A stretch of DNA of 64,000 nt from Pseudomonadota bacterium (GTDB lineage: Bacteria > Pseudomonadota > Alphaproteobacteria > Rhizobiales > Rhizobiaceae), in the NCBI GenBank assembly GCA_023451735.1, contig JAEXYH010000041.1:18354-82353 (forward strand), given 5' to 3'. A program made the translations under genes and the position numbers. The notes under the pieces are model-generated. The model was not told the origin of the DNA, ran no database searches, and saw only the letters and a program-made list of their open reading frames with translations. Of the stretch, positions 17,814-26,457 are shown piece after piece. Position 1 is the stretch's first letter. Every line of letters starts with the position of its first letter.

Positions 17814-17844
17814 CATTAACTTGATGAGCACGGTCAAGTTAATG
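17814..17844. promoter_or_regulatory. Perfect 11-base inverted repeat upstream of TonB receptor
   Basis: CATTAACTTGA at 17814-17824 is exactly complementary to TCAAGTTAATG at 17834-17844, with a 9-base spacer. It ends 24 bases before my preferred start of the receptor gene. It could be an operator for an iron-responsive or other dimeric regulator, or an RNA hairpin in the 5' leader that affects translation. AraC proteins usually bind direct repeats, so the divergent AraC is not the obvious ligand. Confidence 0.6.
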
Positions 17845-17868
17845 CGCAATCGGAGAACAGAGGGGATT

Positions 17869-20112
17869 ATGCAGGGGTCCAGAAGATGCGACAGGCAGCG
17901 ACCAGCGGCGGCGGTCGTCCCTAACAATAATAGGGCAAGCCGACTGACGACAACTTTCCTGACGGCCACAGCCGGCCTGATGTTTCTCGCAGGCGCCGCT
18001 GGTGCTCAGCAGCCCGACACGACACTGGCTCCCATCGTTCTCGACAGTGAAAGCCCAATTGGGCCTGATCGGGGCCTGGTTGCGAGACGAAGCCGCAGCG
18101 CGTCGAAAACCGACGCCTCGATCCTCGAAACACCCCAGGCCGTCAGCGTTGTCACGCGCGAGCAGATGGAAGAACAGGGAGCCAATACCGTCGCCGAGGC
18201 ACTGCGTTATACGCCGGGCGTCCTCCCGGACCCGAACGGCTATGACGTCCGTTACGACTGGCTGTATATCCGGGGCTTCAACTCCTACGGCACGATGTGG
18301 CTGGACGGCCTCGTCATCCCGGGCGATCCGTTGAACTACGCGACACCAACGATCAATCCCTATTCGCTCGAACGCGTTGAAGTCATCAAAGGCCCAGCAT
18401 CCGTTCTATACGGCCGCACTGTCCCCGGTGGACTGGTCAATCAGGTAAGCAAACGCCCTCAAGCGACGCCGCATCACGAGGTTTCTGTCGGCACATCGGG
18501 TTTTGGTGGCGCTCAAACCTCGTTTGATTTTACTGGCCCGATGACCGACGACGGCGAGTGGAGCTATCGTCTCCTCGGCCAGGCCCGCAACATGCATACG
18601 CAGATCGACCACGAGCGCGACCGGCAGTTCATGATCGCGCCGTCGGTTACCTGGTCTCCCACCGCGGAAACCTCGTTGACGCTCTATGGCTATTACCAGC
18701 ACGACGACCCCGTCTTCAGCCCGCGCTTCTATCCCGCCTATGGCACTCTGCTGCCGAACCCGGCGGGGCAAATTTCGCGCGACGTTTTCCTAGGGGATCC
18801 GGATTGGGGCGGCTTCCGTCGCGACTACTATCACTTGGGCTATGAGTTCGAGCACGCGTTGAACGAAACCTGGACACTACGCCAGAACCTCCGCTATGGC
18901 CGTTCCGACCAGCACATGGATCTCGTGCTCGTCAATCCCGCATTCGCTTATACAGGCGCTCCATCCGAGAATCTGGATCGTGTTACGGCTATTTCGGATG
19001 ACTGGACCTCCGCTTTCGCGATCGACAATCAGGTGGAAGCGCAATTCAATACCGGTGCCTTCGAACACACAACGCTGTTTGGCCTCGACTACATCCACGG
19101 CAAATCGAGCACCAATTTTGGCAATACCGGTTTCGGCACCGTCGTCCCGGGCATAGACTTTCTCGATCCGGTCTACGGCCTCGACTTCCCTGTTGCACCT
19201 ATCACCGCGAGCGGCTTGCAGACCCAGGATCAGTTCGGGATCTACGTGCAGGACCAGATCCGCTACGGCGGATGGCTCGGCACTTTTGGGCTTCGTTATG
19301 ACTGGTCGAACATCGACAACAGAAACCGCCTGACCGGAGCAACCGTCAGCACGGATGACAACGCCCTGACATGGCGAGCCGGATTGACATATGTCTTCGA
19401 TAACGGCTTCGCGCCTTATGCCAGCTATTCCACTGCCTTCCTACCGTTGATGGGTACCGATGCCTCGGGTCTTCCCTTTGAGGCGCAGACAGCAGATCAG
19501 TTCGAAGTCGGGGTCAAGTATGAGCCCGAGGGAGGACGCGGCATGATCACCGTTTCGCTCTTTAACCTCATCCATGAAAATGCGCTCACGCCGGTCGGCC
19601 CGAATCCGGCACGGCCGGTTAGCTACCTTCAGGACGGACGTCAAAGGGTTCGTGGGCTCGAGATTGAGGGCAAATATGAGGTCACTACCGAATTCGATGT
19701 GATCGCTGCCTACGCCTATTCCGATTCCGAAGTCCTGAGATCGACCAACGCGATCGCAGTCGGGAAGGAAGTGCTGAGGCTGCCCGCACACCAGGCGAGC
19801 CTCTGGGGAGCCTATCGCCCGGCCGCCATCGAAGGTCTGACCCTGACTGCCGGTGTGCGGTACATGTCCTCATACCAGACCGACGTGACCTATCTAGATG
19901 AGCTCCGTATTCCCGCGCGCACACTGGTCGACATCGGTGCGTCCTACGACTTCGGCGCCCTGAAACAGGAATTCAAGGGGACCAAATTGCAGGTCAATGT
20001 CACGAACCTCTTCGATGAGAAATATGTATCCCATTGCCTTAACCTGACCGGCGGCAGTTGCAATTACGGAGCAGGACGCGCCATCACGGCCAGCCTGAAA
20101 TATACATGGTGA
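17869..20112 (+). CDS. TonB-dependent siderophore receptor
   Basis: About 747 residues, an outer-membrane ferric-siderophore receptor of the FhuA/FpvA-like group. After a signal peptide (LTTTFLTATAGLMFLAGAAGA) comes a plug domain with TPQAVSVVTREQMEEQGANT, RGFNSYGTMWLDGL and VEVIKGPASVLYGRTVPGG, then a 22-strand-type barrel ending with NVTNLFDEKYVSHC and a C-terminal aromatic (KYTW). There is no extra N-terminal signalling domain, consistent with AraC control instead of FecIR-type control. The frame is open from 17821, but the inverted repeat and a GAGGGG site favour the ATG at 17869. The next gene starts inside its last codons. Confidence 0.9.
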   Translation: MQGSRRCDRQRPAAAVVPNNNRASRLTTTFLTATAGLMFLAGAAGAQQPDTTLAPIVLDSESPIGPDRGLVARRSRSASKTDASILETPQAVSVVTREQMEEQGANTVAEALRYTPGVLPDPNGYDVRYDWLYIRGFNSYGTMWLDGLVIPGDPLNYATPTINPYSLERVEVIKGPASVLYGRTVPGGLVNQVSKRPQATPHHEVSVGTSGFGGAQTSFDFTGPMTDDGEWSYRLLGQARNMHTQIDHERDRQFMIAPSVTWSPTAETSLTLYGYYQHDDPVFSPRFYPAYGTLLPNPAGQISRDVFLGDPDWGGFRRDYYHLGYEFEHALNETWTLRQNLRYGRSDQHMDLVLVNPAFAYTGAPSENLDRVTAISDDWTSAFAIDNQVEAQFNTGAFEHTTLFGLDYIHGKSSTNFGNTGFGTVVPGIDFLDPVYGLDFPVAPITASGLQTQDQFGIYVQDQIRYGGWLGTFGLRYDWSNIDNRNRLTGATVSTDDNALTWRAGLTYVFDNGFAPYASYSTAFLPLMGTDASGLPFEAQTADQFEVGVKYEPEGGRGMITVSLFNLIHENALTPVGPNPARPVSYLQDGRQRVRGLEIEGKYEVTTEFDVIAAYAYSDSEVLRSTNAIAVGKEVLRLPAHQASLWGAYRPAAIEGLTLTAGVRYMSSYQTDVTYLDELRIPARTLVDIGASYDFGALKQEFKGTKLQVNVTNLFDEKYVSHCLNLTGGSCNYGAGRAITASLKYTW

Positions 20113-21212
20113 TCTCAAGCCGATCCTGGCTAGGCTCGATCCTCATAGCCATGGCTTTGATCTTTGCCTCTTCGGCTCATGCGGAAATTGTGTTGCACGA
20201 TGCACTTGGCCGGGAAGTAAAGCTGAAAAAAGCCGCGCAGCGGATGGTCGTGAACGACAGCCTTATCCTGTATTCATTGGCGCTGATCGATCCCGATCCG
20301 GTTTCCAGGCTTGCCGGATGGGGTACGCCTGGACGGATTGATGGTGGCGTATACGCCGCTTTCAGAAAGCGCTTTCCCGAGATCGACACAATCCCGGATA
20401 TTGGTGGTGTGGTCCCTGGCAAGATCTCGGTTGAAGCTATTATCGGCATGAAGCCTGACGTGTTCGTCGTCGGACTATGGCAGGTCGGCTGGGATGTGCT
20501 GGTCGAACAACTGGCGGCAGCCGAAATTCCTGTCGTGTTTCTCGACGGCCCGCAGATCGACAGGCTGTCGCCACCCGAAGCGGCCGCGTTCTCGGTACAA
20601 CTTCTTGGCAGGATTATTGGAACAGAGCGTAAGGCGAAAGAATATAAAGAGTTCGTCAATAGCCGATACACAAGAGTTGCCGAACGTCTAACCGGTGTTA
20701 CAGAACAGCCGTCTGTGTTGATCGACGTTCAGGCGGGCTCACTTTGCTGCTACACTGCAGGTTCCAGCAATCGAATGACGCAATATCTTGAACTTGCCGG
20801 CGGCCACAGCATTGGTGCGGACGCCGCATCCGGCTACGATACTCGCGTCAATATCGAGTATGTGCTCGGTGCCAATCCGGATATCTATATCGCCACCGGA
20901 ATGCCGTTGCTTGCGGACCGTGGTGGCATGGCCATGGGTGGCGGCATATCGGCCGACACGGCCAAAGCCTCGTTGCGCGCCATCACCAACCGTAACCTTC
21001 TTGACGGCCTGAGCGCCGTACAGCAAGGCAAGGTCTTTGCAGTCTCCCACCAAATGGCGATTTCGGCGCTCAACATTCTTGTCTTCGAAAGCTTCGCCAA
21101 GTGGCTGCACCCACAGGCGATGTCCGACATCGACGTTGATCAGACGCTGGAAGAAATCAACAAACGTTTTTTTGCAGTGCCGCTTGAGGGCACCTTCTGG
21201 ATCTCACCATGA
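20106..21212 (+). CDS. Iron-siderophore periplasmic binding protein (FecB/FepB-like)
   Basis: A 368-residue protein with a signal peptide (MVISSRSWLGSILIAMALIF...SSAHA) and the bilobal type III binding fold: VLHDALGREVKLKKAAQRMV at the start, GKISVEAIIGMKPDVFVVGL in the N-lobe, and VNIEYVLGANPDIYIATG in the C-lobe. It would carry the ferric siderophore across the periplasm. The ATG overlaps the receptor stop codon by a few bases and its own stop overlaps the next start, so the three genes form one operon. No lipobox cysteine is evident. Confidence 0.88.
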   Translation: MVISSRSWLGSILIAMALIFASSAHAEIVLHDALGREVKLKKAAQRMVVNDSLILYSLALIDPDPVSRLAGWGTPGRIDGGVYAAFRKRFPEIDTIPDIGGVVPGKISVEAIIGMKPDVFVVGLWQVGWDVLVEQLAAAEIPVVFLDGPQIDRLSPPEAAAFSVQLLGRIIGTERKAKEYKEFVNSRYTRVAERLTGVTEQPSVLIDVQAGSLCCYTAGSSNRMTQYLELAGGHSIGADAASGYDTRVNIEYVLGANPDIYIATGMPLLADRGGMAMGGGISADTAKASLRAITNRNLLDGLSAVQQGKVFAVSHQMAISALNILVFESFAKWLHPQAMSDIDVDQTLEEINKRFFAVPLEGTFWISP

Positions 21213-22279
21213 AACGGCTGCAATCACAGGCACGCATAACGTTCGCCGACCCGGACCGCATTCTCGCCGAACTCTGTCGTCATATGGTAGAGCATGACGC
21301 GGAACTTGAAGAAGCTGATGGCACTCGGATCTTGCGTTTCAAGAACTCAGTCGCAAGCTTTCGCCAGGACGGCAACACCACGGTCATCGACATTCGCTCG
21401 ACGGACCTTGAGGGTATCTACTTCACACGCTTGGCAGTGGCCTCGCATATAAAGGAGTTCGCAACGGGTATTGTCCCGCCGATTGTGTGGCAGGGCGATG
21501 GTGGCAATCTCGTGCGTCCACCGAACTTCCAGATCGTCGAAGTCCGCGCAATTCAAGACATTACGCCGCGCATGCGCAGGCTGACAGTTTCGGGCGAAAA
21601 CGTCGCGCGGTTCCTGCCGCTCGACGCGCTGCATTTCAATATCCTCATCCAGAAGCCGGGCGTGCGTGAACCACAATGGCCAACTGTCGGACCGGACGGA
21701 ATGATCCTCTGGGCTGAGCCAGACCTGCGCCCGGACTTTCGTAAATACACAGTTCGATCAGTCGATAGAGAAGCAGAAACGATTGATATCGATTTCGTTC
21801 TGCACTCCGATGCGGGACCGGGGTCAGATTTGGCTGAGCGCGCGAAGATAGGAGACCGGTTCGGTATAGCAGGGCCTGGTGGCGGTGGCCTCGTCGCAGC
21901 GGACTGGTATCTGTTCGCAGGTGATGAAACCGCCCTCCCCGCTATCGCACGCATGCTGGAGGCCTTGCCGGCGAACACAAGCGGAAAGGCCATTATCGAG
22001 GTCGCAAGCAGGGATGAGATCCAGAGTCTGGTTCATCCGGAAGGCATCGAACTGATCTGGCTGATGCGGGATCGGTCGATAACCGAAACAGCTTCAATGC
22101 TGCTCAATGCCGTCAGAAGCGCCGACATTCCGCGAGACGGAAGGAAGATCTACGTTTGGTCAGGTTGCGAGCTCGAGGATTTTCGGCATATCCGGGCCTA
22201 TCTGCGAAACGAACTTCGACTTGCAAAAGAAGAGCATCTGGTGGTTTCGTATTGGCGACGTGGCGCTATAGAGGAATAG
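21209..22279 (+). CDS. Siderophore-interacting protein (DUF2218 + FAD-binding ferric reductase)
   Basis: A 356-residue cytosolic reductase of the ViuB/SIP family. Residues about 1-90 form a DUF2218-type domain (ARITFADPDRILAELCRHMV), and the rest is the SIP flavoreductase. The FAD site is FRKYTVRSVDREAETIDIDF and the C-terminal nucleotide side is YLFAGDETALPAIARMLEAL. It likely releases iron from the imported siderophore by reduction. It overlaps the binding-protein gene by four bases (ATGA). No ABC permease or ATPase gene follows; the next gene is on the opposite strand. Confidence 0.9.
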   Translation: MKRLQSQARITFADPDRILAELCRHMVEHDAELEEADGTRILRFKNSVASFRQDGNTTVIDIRSTDLEGIYFTRLAVASHIKEFATGIVPPIVWQGDGGNLVRPPNFQIVEVRAIQDITPRMRRLTVSGENVARFLPLDALHFNILIQKPGVREPQWPTVGPDGMILWAEPDLRPDFRKYTVRSVDREAETIDIDFVLHSDAGPGSDLAERAKIGDRFGIAGPGGGGLVAADWYLFAGDETALPAIARMLEALPANTSGKAIIEVASRDEIQSLVHPEGIELIWLMRDRSITETASMLLNAVRSADIPRDGRKIYVWSGCELEDFRHIRAYLRNELRLAKEEHLVVSYWRRGAIEE

Positions 22280-22373
22280 CAATATTCAAGAGATCTTGCT
22301 CTGTCCTTGGATGGATGTGAACAACCCGCGGAAACGGTTCACGATCTACGGCATCAAGTGACTTATGGAACTT

Positions 22374-22409
22374 GGTATGGGATCAAAATGGTAAATTTGA
22401 CCCCATACC
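22374..22409. repeat. 14-base imperfect inverted repeat between convergent genes
   Basis: GGTATGGGATCAAA (22374-22387) pairs with TTTGACCCCATACC (22396-22409), with one mismatch and an 8-base loop. It lies between the ends of the siderophore operon (plus) and the M20 hydrolase gene (minus). No T-run follows on either strand, so a bidirectional terminator is possible but not typical. Confidence 0.5.
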
Positions 22410-22449
22410 TCAAAAGCACGCCAATATCTGGCACCGCGTCCCTCGAAAA

Positions 22450-23913
22450 TTACTTCTCGACAGCATGTGTACCGGCGAGCATGGAGGGCGTAATTTCGGT
22501 TGGTATGGGGCAGACATAAGCCTTTCCATCGGTTTTTTCCGCCCATTCCGCCTTTGCCGCCGCCAGAAGTTCCGGTGAGGTGATCAGCGACAGGCCAGTA
22601 GTGGCAATTGCCTTGGCAGCATGCGTCATCGCCTTGTGTGCGGGTGCACTTTTCCCCTGCGCCACGACCTGCCAGGTGTGCGGGTTGGTGCCGATCGCCC
22701 AGGCCGGCGTCCAGCACTGCGCCGTCGGCGTCACCCAGCTGACATCACCGACATCGGTCGAGCCGGCGCGGAAATGCGACTGGCCCTCGAAATCACGCAA
22801 GCCCAGATGTAGCGGTGTCGAACCATCGACCTTCGCATTGGAAAAGACATCGCCCTTGATCTGGTAGAGCCGCACGCTGCTTTTGATCGCCTCTTCGGTG
22901 AACGTCTCCTGGATGGACTTGGCGAAGGCAAGATCCGTCTCGTCGAAGGCGATCGGGCCGAGCGCCACCATATTTTCATGCATGGCGCTCTCGAGCGTGA
23001 TGTTGGGCAGAAGATTGGTGGATGCGGTGTCGAAGACGATCTCAACCTCGGTCTCGGTCATCATCGCCGCGCCGCGTGCTACCTTGTCGACGCGTTTGGC
23101 GAGGTCCAGTGCCTGCGCCATTTCCGGTGCGCGGACGAGATAGACCACTTCCGCCTGCGCCTGCACGACATTGGCGGCACGGCCACCCGTATCGGTGATG
23201 GCATAGTGGATGCGGCAATCCTGCGGCATGTGCTCGCGGAGGAAATTGACGCCGACATTCATCAGCTCAACGGCATCCAGTGCCGAGCGGCCGAGATGCG
23301 CAGCATTCGAGGCATGGGCCGCAACGCCCTTGAAACGGTAGTAATATTCCAGAACAGCCAGATTGTTAGTTGAGCGCACGCCATTGAAGGGTGCCGGATG
23401 CCAGGTCAGCGCGGTGTCGACATCATCGAACAGGCCGGCGCGTACCATGAACGTCTTGCCGGATCCGCCCTCCTCGCCGGGGCAGCCGTAATAACGCACC
23501 GTGCCGGCAATCCCGTTTGTCTGCAGATGCTGTGCAAGTGCAATCGCGGCCATCATCGAGCCGACGCCCAGCAGGTTATGGCCACAGCCGTGACCCGTGC
23601 CGCCTGACACAACAGGATTGTGCTCCGCAACACCCGCGGCCTGGCTCATTCCGGCAAGCGCATCAAACTCGCCGAGGATGGCGATCACCGGCTTGCCGCG
23701 ACCGAATTCGCCGATGAAGGCAGTCTCCATGCCGGCAACACCGCGCTGCACGGAAAAACCATTGTCCTCGAGTGTTTTCACCAGAAGCCCGGAAGATCGT
23801 TTTTCATCGAATTTCAGCTCGGCAAAGTCCCAGATGCTGTCGCTGAGCTTGGAAAAGTCCGGCTTCATTTTCTCGATCGCATCTGCAATCGCGTTTACAG
23901 AATTCCGATCCAT
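22450..23913 (-). CDS. M20 family amidohydrolase, AbgB-like
   Basis: A 487-residue metallo-amidohydrolase of the M20D/AbgB type, which cleave amide bonds such as p-aminobenzoyl-glutamate or N-acyl amino acids in the cytosol. Metal and catalytic motifs seen: ILGEFDALAGMSQ, GTGHGCGHNLLGVGSM (His and the metal-bridging region), YGCPGEEGGSGKTFMVRAGL (catalytic Glu pair) and ALTWHPAPFN. A lid domain with KGVAAHASNAAHLGRSALDA is present. I place the start at 23913, where GAGGACAG precedes the ATG; a GTG at 23925 is also in frame. It is the last gene of a dipeptide-type ABC operon, separated from the binding-protein gene by a strong hairpin. Confidence 0.88.
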   Translation of the reverse strand: MDRNSVNAIADAIEKMKPDFSKLSDSIWDFAELKFDEKRSSGLLVKTLEDNGFSVQRGVAGMETAFIGEFGRGKPVIAILGEFDALAGMSQAAGVAEHNPVVSGGTGHGCGHNLLGVGSMMAAIALAQHLQTNGIAGTVRYYGCPGEEGGSGKTFMVRAGLFDDVDTALTWHPAPFNGVRSTNNLAVLEYYYRFKGVAAHASNAAHLGRSALDAVELMNVGVNFLREHMPQDCRIHYAITDTGGRAANVVQAQAEVVYLVRAPEMAQALDLAKRVDKVARGAAMMTETEVEIVFDTASTNLLPNITLESAMHENMVALGPIAFDETDLAFAKSIQETFTEEAIKSSVRLYQIKGDVFSNAKVDGSTPLHLGLRDFEGQSHFRAGSTDVGDVSWVTPTAQCWTPAWAIGTNPHTWQVVAQGKSAPAHKAMTHAAKAIATTGLSLITSPELLAAAKAEWAEKTDGKAYVCPIPTEITPSMLAGTHAVEK

Positions 23914-23995
23914 GGCTGTCCTCACATAATTCAGGGTGCAGAAAACCGGCCGGCGAACATGCGCCGACGTGTTTCTATCAAATGATGAAATGACG

Positions 23996-24019
23996 GCGCG
24001 CCGGTTTCAGCCGGCGCGC
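23996..24019 (-). promoter_or_regulatory. Intercistronic hairpin after peptide-binding-protein gene
   Basis: A perfect 9-base GC stem, GCGCGCCGG (23996-24004) with CCGGCGCGC (24011-24019), encloses a 6-base loop. It lies 8 bases beyond the stop codon of the binding-protein gene on the minus strand. There is no T-run, so it more likely stabilises the 3' end of the upstream message or reduces read-through into the M20 gene. Confidence 0.65.
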
Positions 24020-24026
24020 TCAAAAC

Positions 24027-25571
24027 TCAGTCTTCGACCGAAACTTCCCAGAGACGGGCATTCGACTGCCAGACCGGCTGGCCTTTCAGCTTCTTGGTTG
24101 CGCCCCAGACATCGACCATGTCGTAGAGAAAGATGCCCGGCATCTCCTTAAGCATCAGCTCGTGGAACTCGTCAAAAATCTTCTGACGTTTTTCCTGATC
24201 GGCTTCCGCGTAAGCCGCGTTCATCAGTTCGACGGCTTTCGGATCATCCCACATCAGCGAGGCATTCTTGTCTTTGTTTCCGACGTAGAAGGAATACATC
24301 AGCGCCGGGTCGAGACGCGGTGCGACCGACTGCGAGATGACCTGATAATTGCCGGAGCGGCGGCGATCGACTTGGGTCGCGTAATCCAGCACTTCGATCT
24401 GCACGTTGAGGCCCGCCTGCTGCATCATCGCCTGCGCCATGACGGCCGCCGGGAAGCTCGGCACGTTGCCGCGCTTGTTGGCGATGATCGAAATCGGCTC
24501 ACCCTTGTAGCCGGCATCCGCAAGTTCCTTCTTGGCAGCCTCGATATCGTAGGGAAGACGCGTCTTCTGGGTCTCGTCGAAATAGACGCTATCCTGCGAG
24601 ACCATCGAGCCGTTCGCCTCGCCGGTCCCGTTCGATGCGGCGGCCACCAGTTCATCGAGATCGAGCGCCATCGCCATGGCACGGCGAACGCCGGGATTGC
24701 TCAGAACCTTGTCGCGGGTCTGGATGTAGAACAGGTTCTTGCCGTTGTTGCGTGAAACGATCAGCTGCGTCTTGTCGTTGGACTTGAACTCCGGGATCAG
24801 GTCCGGCGAGATTTCGGCAGTATCGAGCACACCGGATTCGAGACCGGCTTTCACGGTCGATGCATCCGGAATGACCATGAACTTGATACCGTCAGCCAGC
24901 GGCCGCTTGGAGCCGACCATTCCGTCCGGCTTGCCGTCATTTTGCGGAGACACGTAGTCAGCGAACTTCGCCAGGTGGATATATTCGCCCTTCTTCCATT
25001 CGTCCCACTGGAATGGGCCGGTACCGATCGGTTTGACGAAACTGCCATCGGCTGCAACTGAATCCGGCGAGATCATCCCCGTGTAACCGCATTCAGGGCG
25101 CGACATCAGGCCGAGGAAAACGGCGGACGGCTTTTCAAGGGTCATGGTGACGGTTGCCGCATCGACGGCCTTCACACCCGCAACCGGCGCGGCACCGCCC
25201 TTGGCAAAATCGTTGAGGCAGGTCCATTTGGTTTCCGGCTTCAGATAGCGCGTCCAGTTCCAGACCACGTCATCGGCTGTCATCGTCTTGCCGTTGTGGA
25301 ATTTCACGTCAGTGCGCAGCTTGAACGTATAGGTCAGGCCATCGGCGGATGTTTCAAAACTCCTGGCCAGAAGCGGCTTCACCTCGCCGCTATTGTTGTA
25401 ACCGACGAGACCCTCGACGATGTGCAGTATGACGCCATCTGTATTGCCGTCGCGGTTCACGCCGGGATTGGCGCTGCGCAGGTCGGAACTCTGCGCAATC
25501 GTGATATCGCGGGCGTTGGTGATGCCGGTCATTGCCAGCAGAGCCGTGCCTGCCAGAAGAAGCTTTTTCAT
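24027..25571 (-). CDS. Peptide/nickel-type ABC transporter substrate-binding protein (SBP_bac_5)
   Basis: A 514-residue periplasmic protein of the DppA/OppA cluster. Signal peptide MKKLLLAGTALLAMTGITNA, then the family hallmarks LARSFETSADGLTYTFKLR, DVKFHNGKTMTADDVVWNW and the VRRAMAMALDLDELV segment near residue 295. It would bind the imported peptide or peptide-like solute. GAGGG precedes the ATG. The gene lies downstream of the membrane and ATPase genes and the serine-hydrolase gene, so the operon order is permease-permease-ATPase-hydrolase-binding protein-amidohydrolase. Confidence 0.9.
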   Translation of the reverse strand: MKKLLLAGTALLAMTGITNARDITIAQSSDLRSANPGVNRDGNTDGVILHIVEGLVGYNNSGEVKPLLARSFETSADGLTYTFKLRTDVKFHNGKTMTADDVVWNWTRYLKPETKWTCLNDFAKGGAAPVAGVKAVDAATVTMTLEKPSAVFLGLMSRPECGYTGMISPDSVAADGSFVKPIGTGPFQWDEWKKGEYIHLAKFADYVSPQNDGKPDGMVGSKRPLADGIKFMVIPDASTVKAGLESGVLDTAEISPDLIPEFKSNDKTQLIVSRNNGKNLFYIQTRDKVLSNPGVRRAMAMALDLDELVAAASNGTGEANGSMVSQDSVYFDETQKTRLPYDIEAAKKELADAGYKGEPISIIANKRGNVPSFPAAVMAQAMMQQAGLNVQIEVLDYATQVDRRRSGNYQVISQSVAPRLDPALMYSFYVGNKDKNASLMWDDPKAVELMNAAYAEADQEKRQKIFDEFHELMLKEMPGIFLYDMVDVWGATKKLKGQPVWQSNARLWEVSVED

Positions 25572-25601
25572 TGTTCTACCCTCTTTTGCTATTGTTGATT
25601 T

Positions 25602-26444
25602 CTACGACTGGAACCCGTTCCAGCAGGCCTGCGCCAGCCGGCCGATCGTTTCGAGCGAAAGCGTGTATCCCGGCGTGCCATCGGCCATTACCTGCGGCAC
25701 GTCATCGGTATAGGCGGTGATGATGAAGAACGGCGCGCCCTGTCTGTAAACAATGCCGGCATCCATGCGCCCGCGCTTGCCGCGCCCGCTCTTGCTCGCC
25801 ACCAGCGTCTCGAAAGGCAGGCGCGAACGGATACCATATCGCAGGATTTGATGCTGCAACGTCTCCATGGCGAAGGCACATAGTTCGGCGCTGCAGCCGA
25901 GCTTCTTCTGCGCCTCTACCGAGGATTGCGCATCGAGAATGGTCTGCAGCAGCAGAACCTGGTCGGCGGCCGATGTCGTCGTCACCGTCGTCAGCGCATG
26001 ATCGGCCGGGAGGGCGAGCGGCGGAATGAGGAAGCGGTGATGAGTATTGGCCATGCCAAGCGCCTTGCAATAGCCGTCCACCTCTTCCAACGTCAGCCGC
26101 TCCAGCACCATTTTCGTGCAGACATTGTCGCTCAGCGTCATCATGCCGGTAATTGCGTCCCTCAGCGAAATGACGATGCCCGGCGTCATGTAGCGGAACA
26201 TGCCGCTTGCCACTTCCTCGGCCAGCCTTTTCTCGTAGGTGATCGGTTGATCGAGATCGAGCCGGCCCTCATGCGCTGCCTTTAGCGCCGCCATCATGAT
26301 CGAGGTCTTGCGGGTGCTGCCCGAAGGCGTTTCCTCGTCAGCGCCACGGCGGATTTCCTCTCCCGTCAGGAGATTGCGCACCATGAAGCGGGTGACAAAG
26401 GGCTGGGCATCGCAGATCGCGAACAACTGGTCGGCAGTGGTCAT
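25602..26444 (-). CDS. Cytoplasmic serine hydrolase of the class A beta-lactamase fold
   Basis: About 280 residues. The three hallmarks of penicillin-recognising enzymes are present: STRK (the S-x-x-K nucleophile motif, residues about 43-46), SDN near residue 106, and KSG in VASKSGRGKRG. The omega-loop glutamate that deacylates class A beta-lactamases has no obvious counterpart in the segment RFLIPPLALPADHALTTVTT. There is no signal peptide, so the enzyme should be cytosolic. A role on an imported peptide, amide or lactam is therefore more likely than antibiotic defence. I use the ATG at 26444, which has AGGA eight bases upstream; ATGs at 26453 and 26465 are also in frame, the last overlapping the ATPase gene. 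Confidence 0.8.
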   Translation of the reverse strand: MTTADQLFAICDAQPFVTRFMVRNLLTGEEIRRGADEETPSGSTRKTSIMMAALKAAHEGRLDLDQPITYEKRLAEEVASGMFRYMTPGIVISLRDAITGMMTLSDNVCTKMVLERLTLEEVDGYCKALGMANTHHRFLIPPLALPADHALTTVTTTSAADQVLLLQTILDAQSSVEAQKKLGCSAELCAFAMETLQHQILRYGIRSRLPFETLVASKSGRGKRGRMDAGIVYRQGAPFFIITAYTDDVPQVMADGTPGYTLSLETIGRLAQACWNGFQS

Positions 26445-26457
26445 CGTATTCATCCTG

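Noticed and set aside
17821..17868. Upstream start codons (TTG/ATG) of the TonB receptor
   Set aside because: They lie inside the perfect inverted repeat and lack a ribosome site; the ATG at 17869 after GAGGGG is preferred, though not proven.
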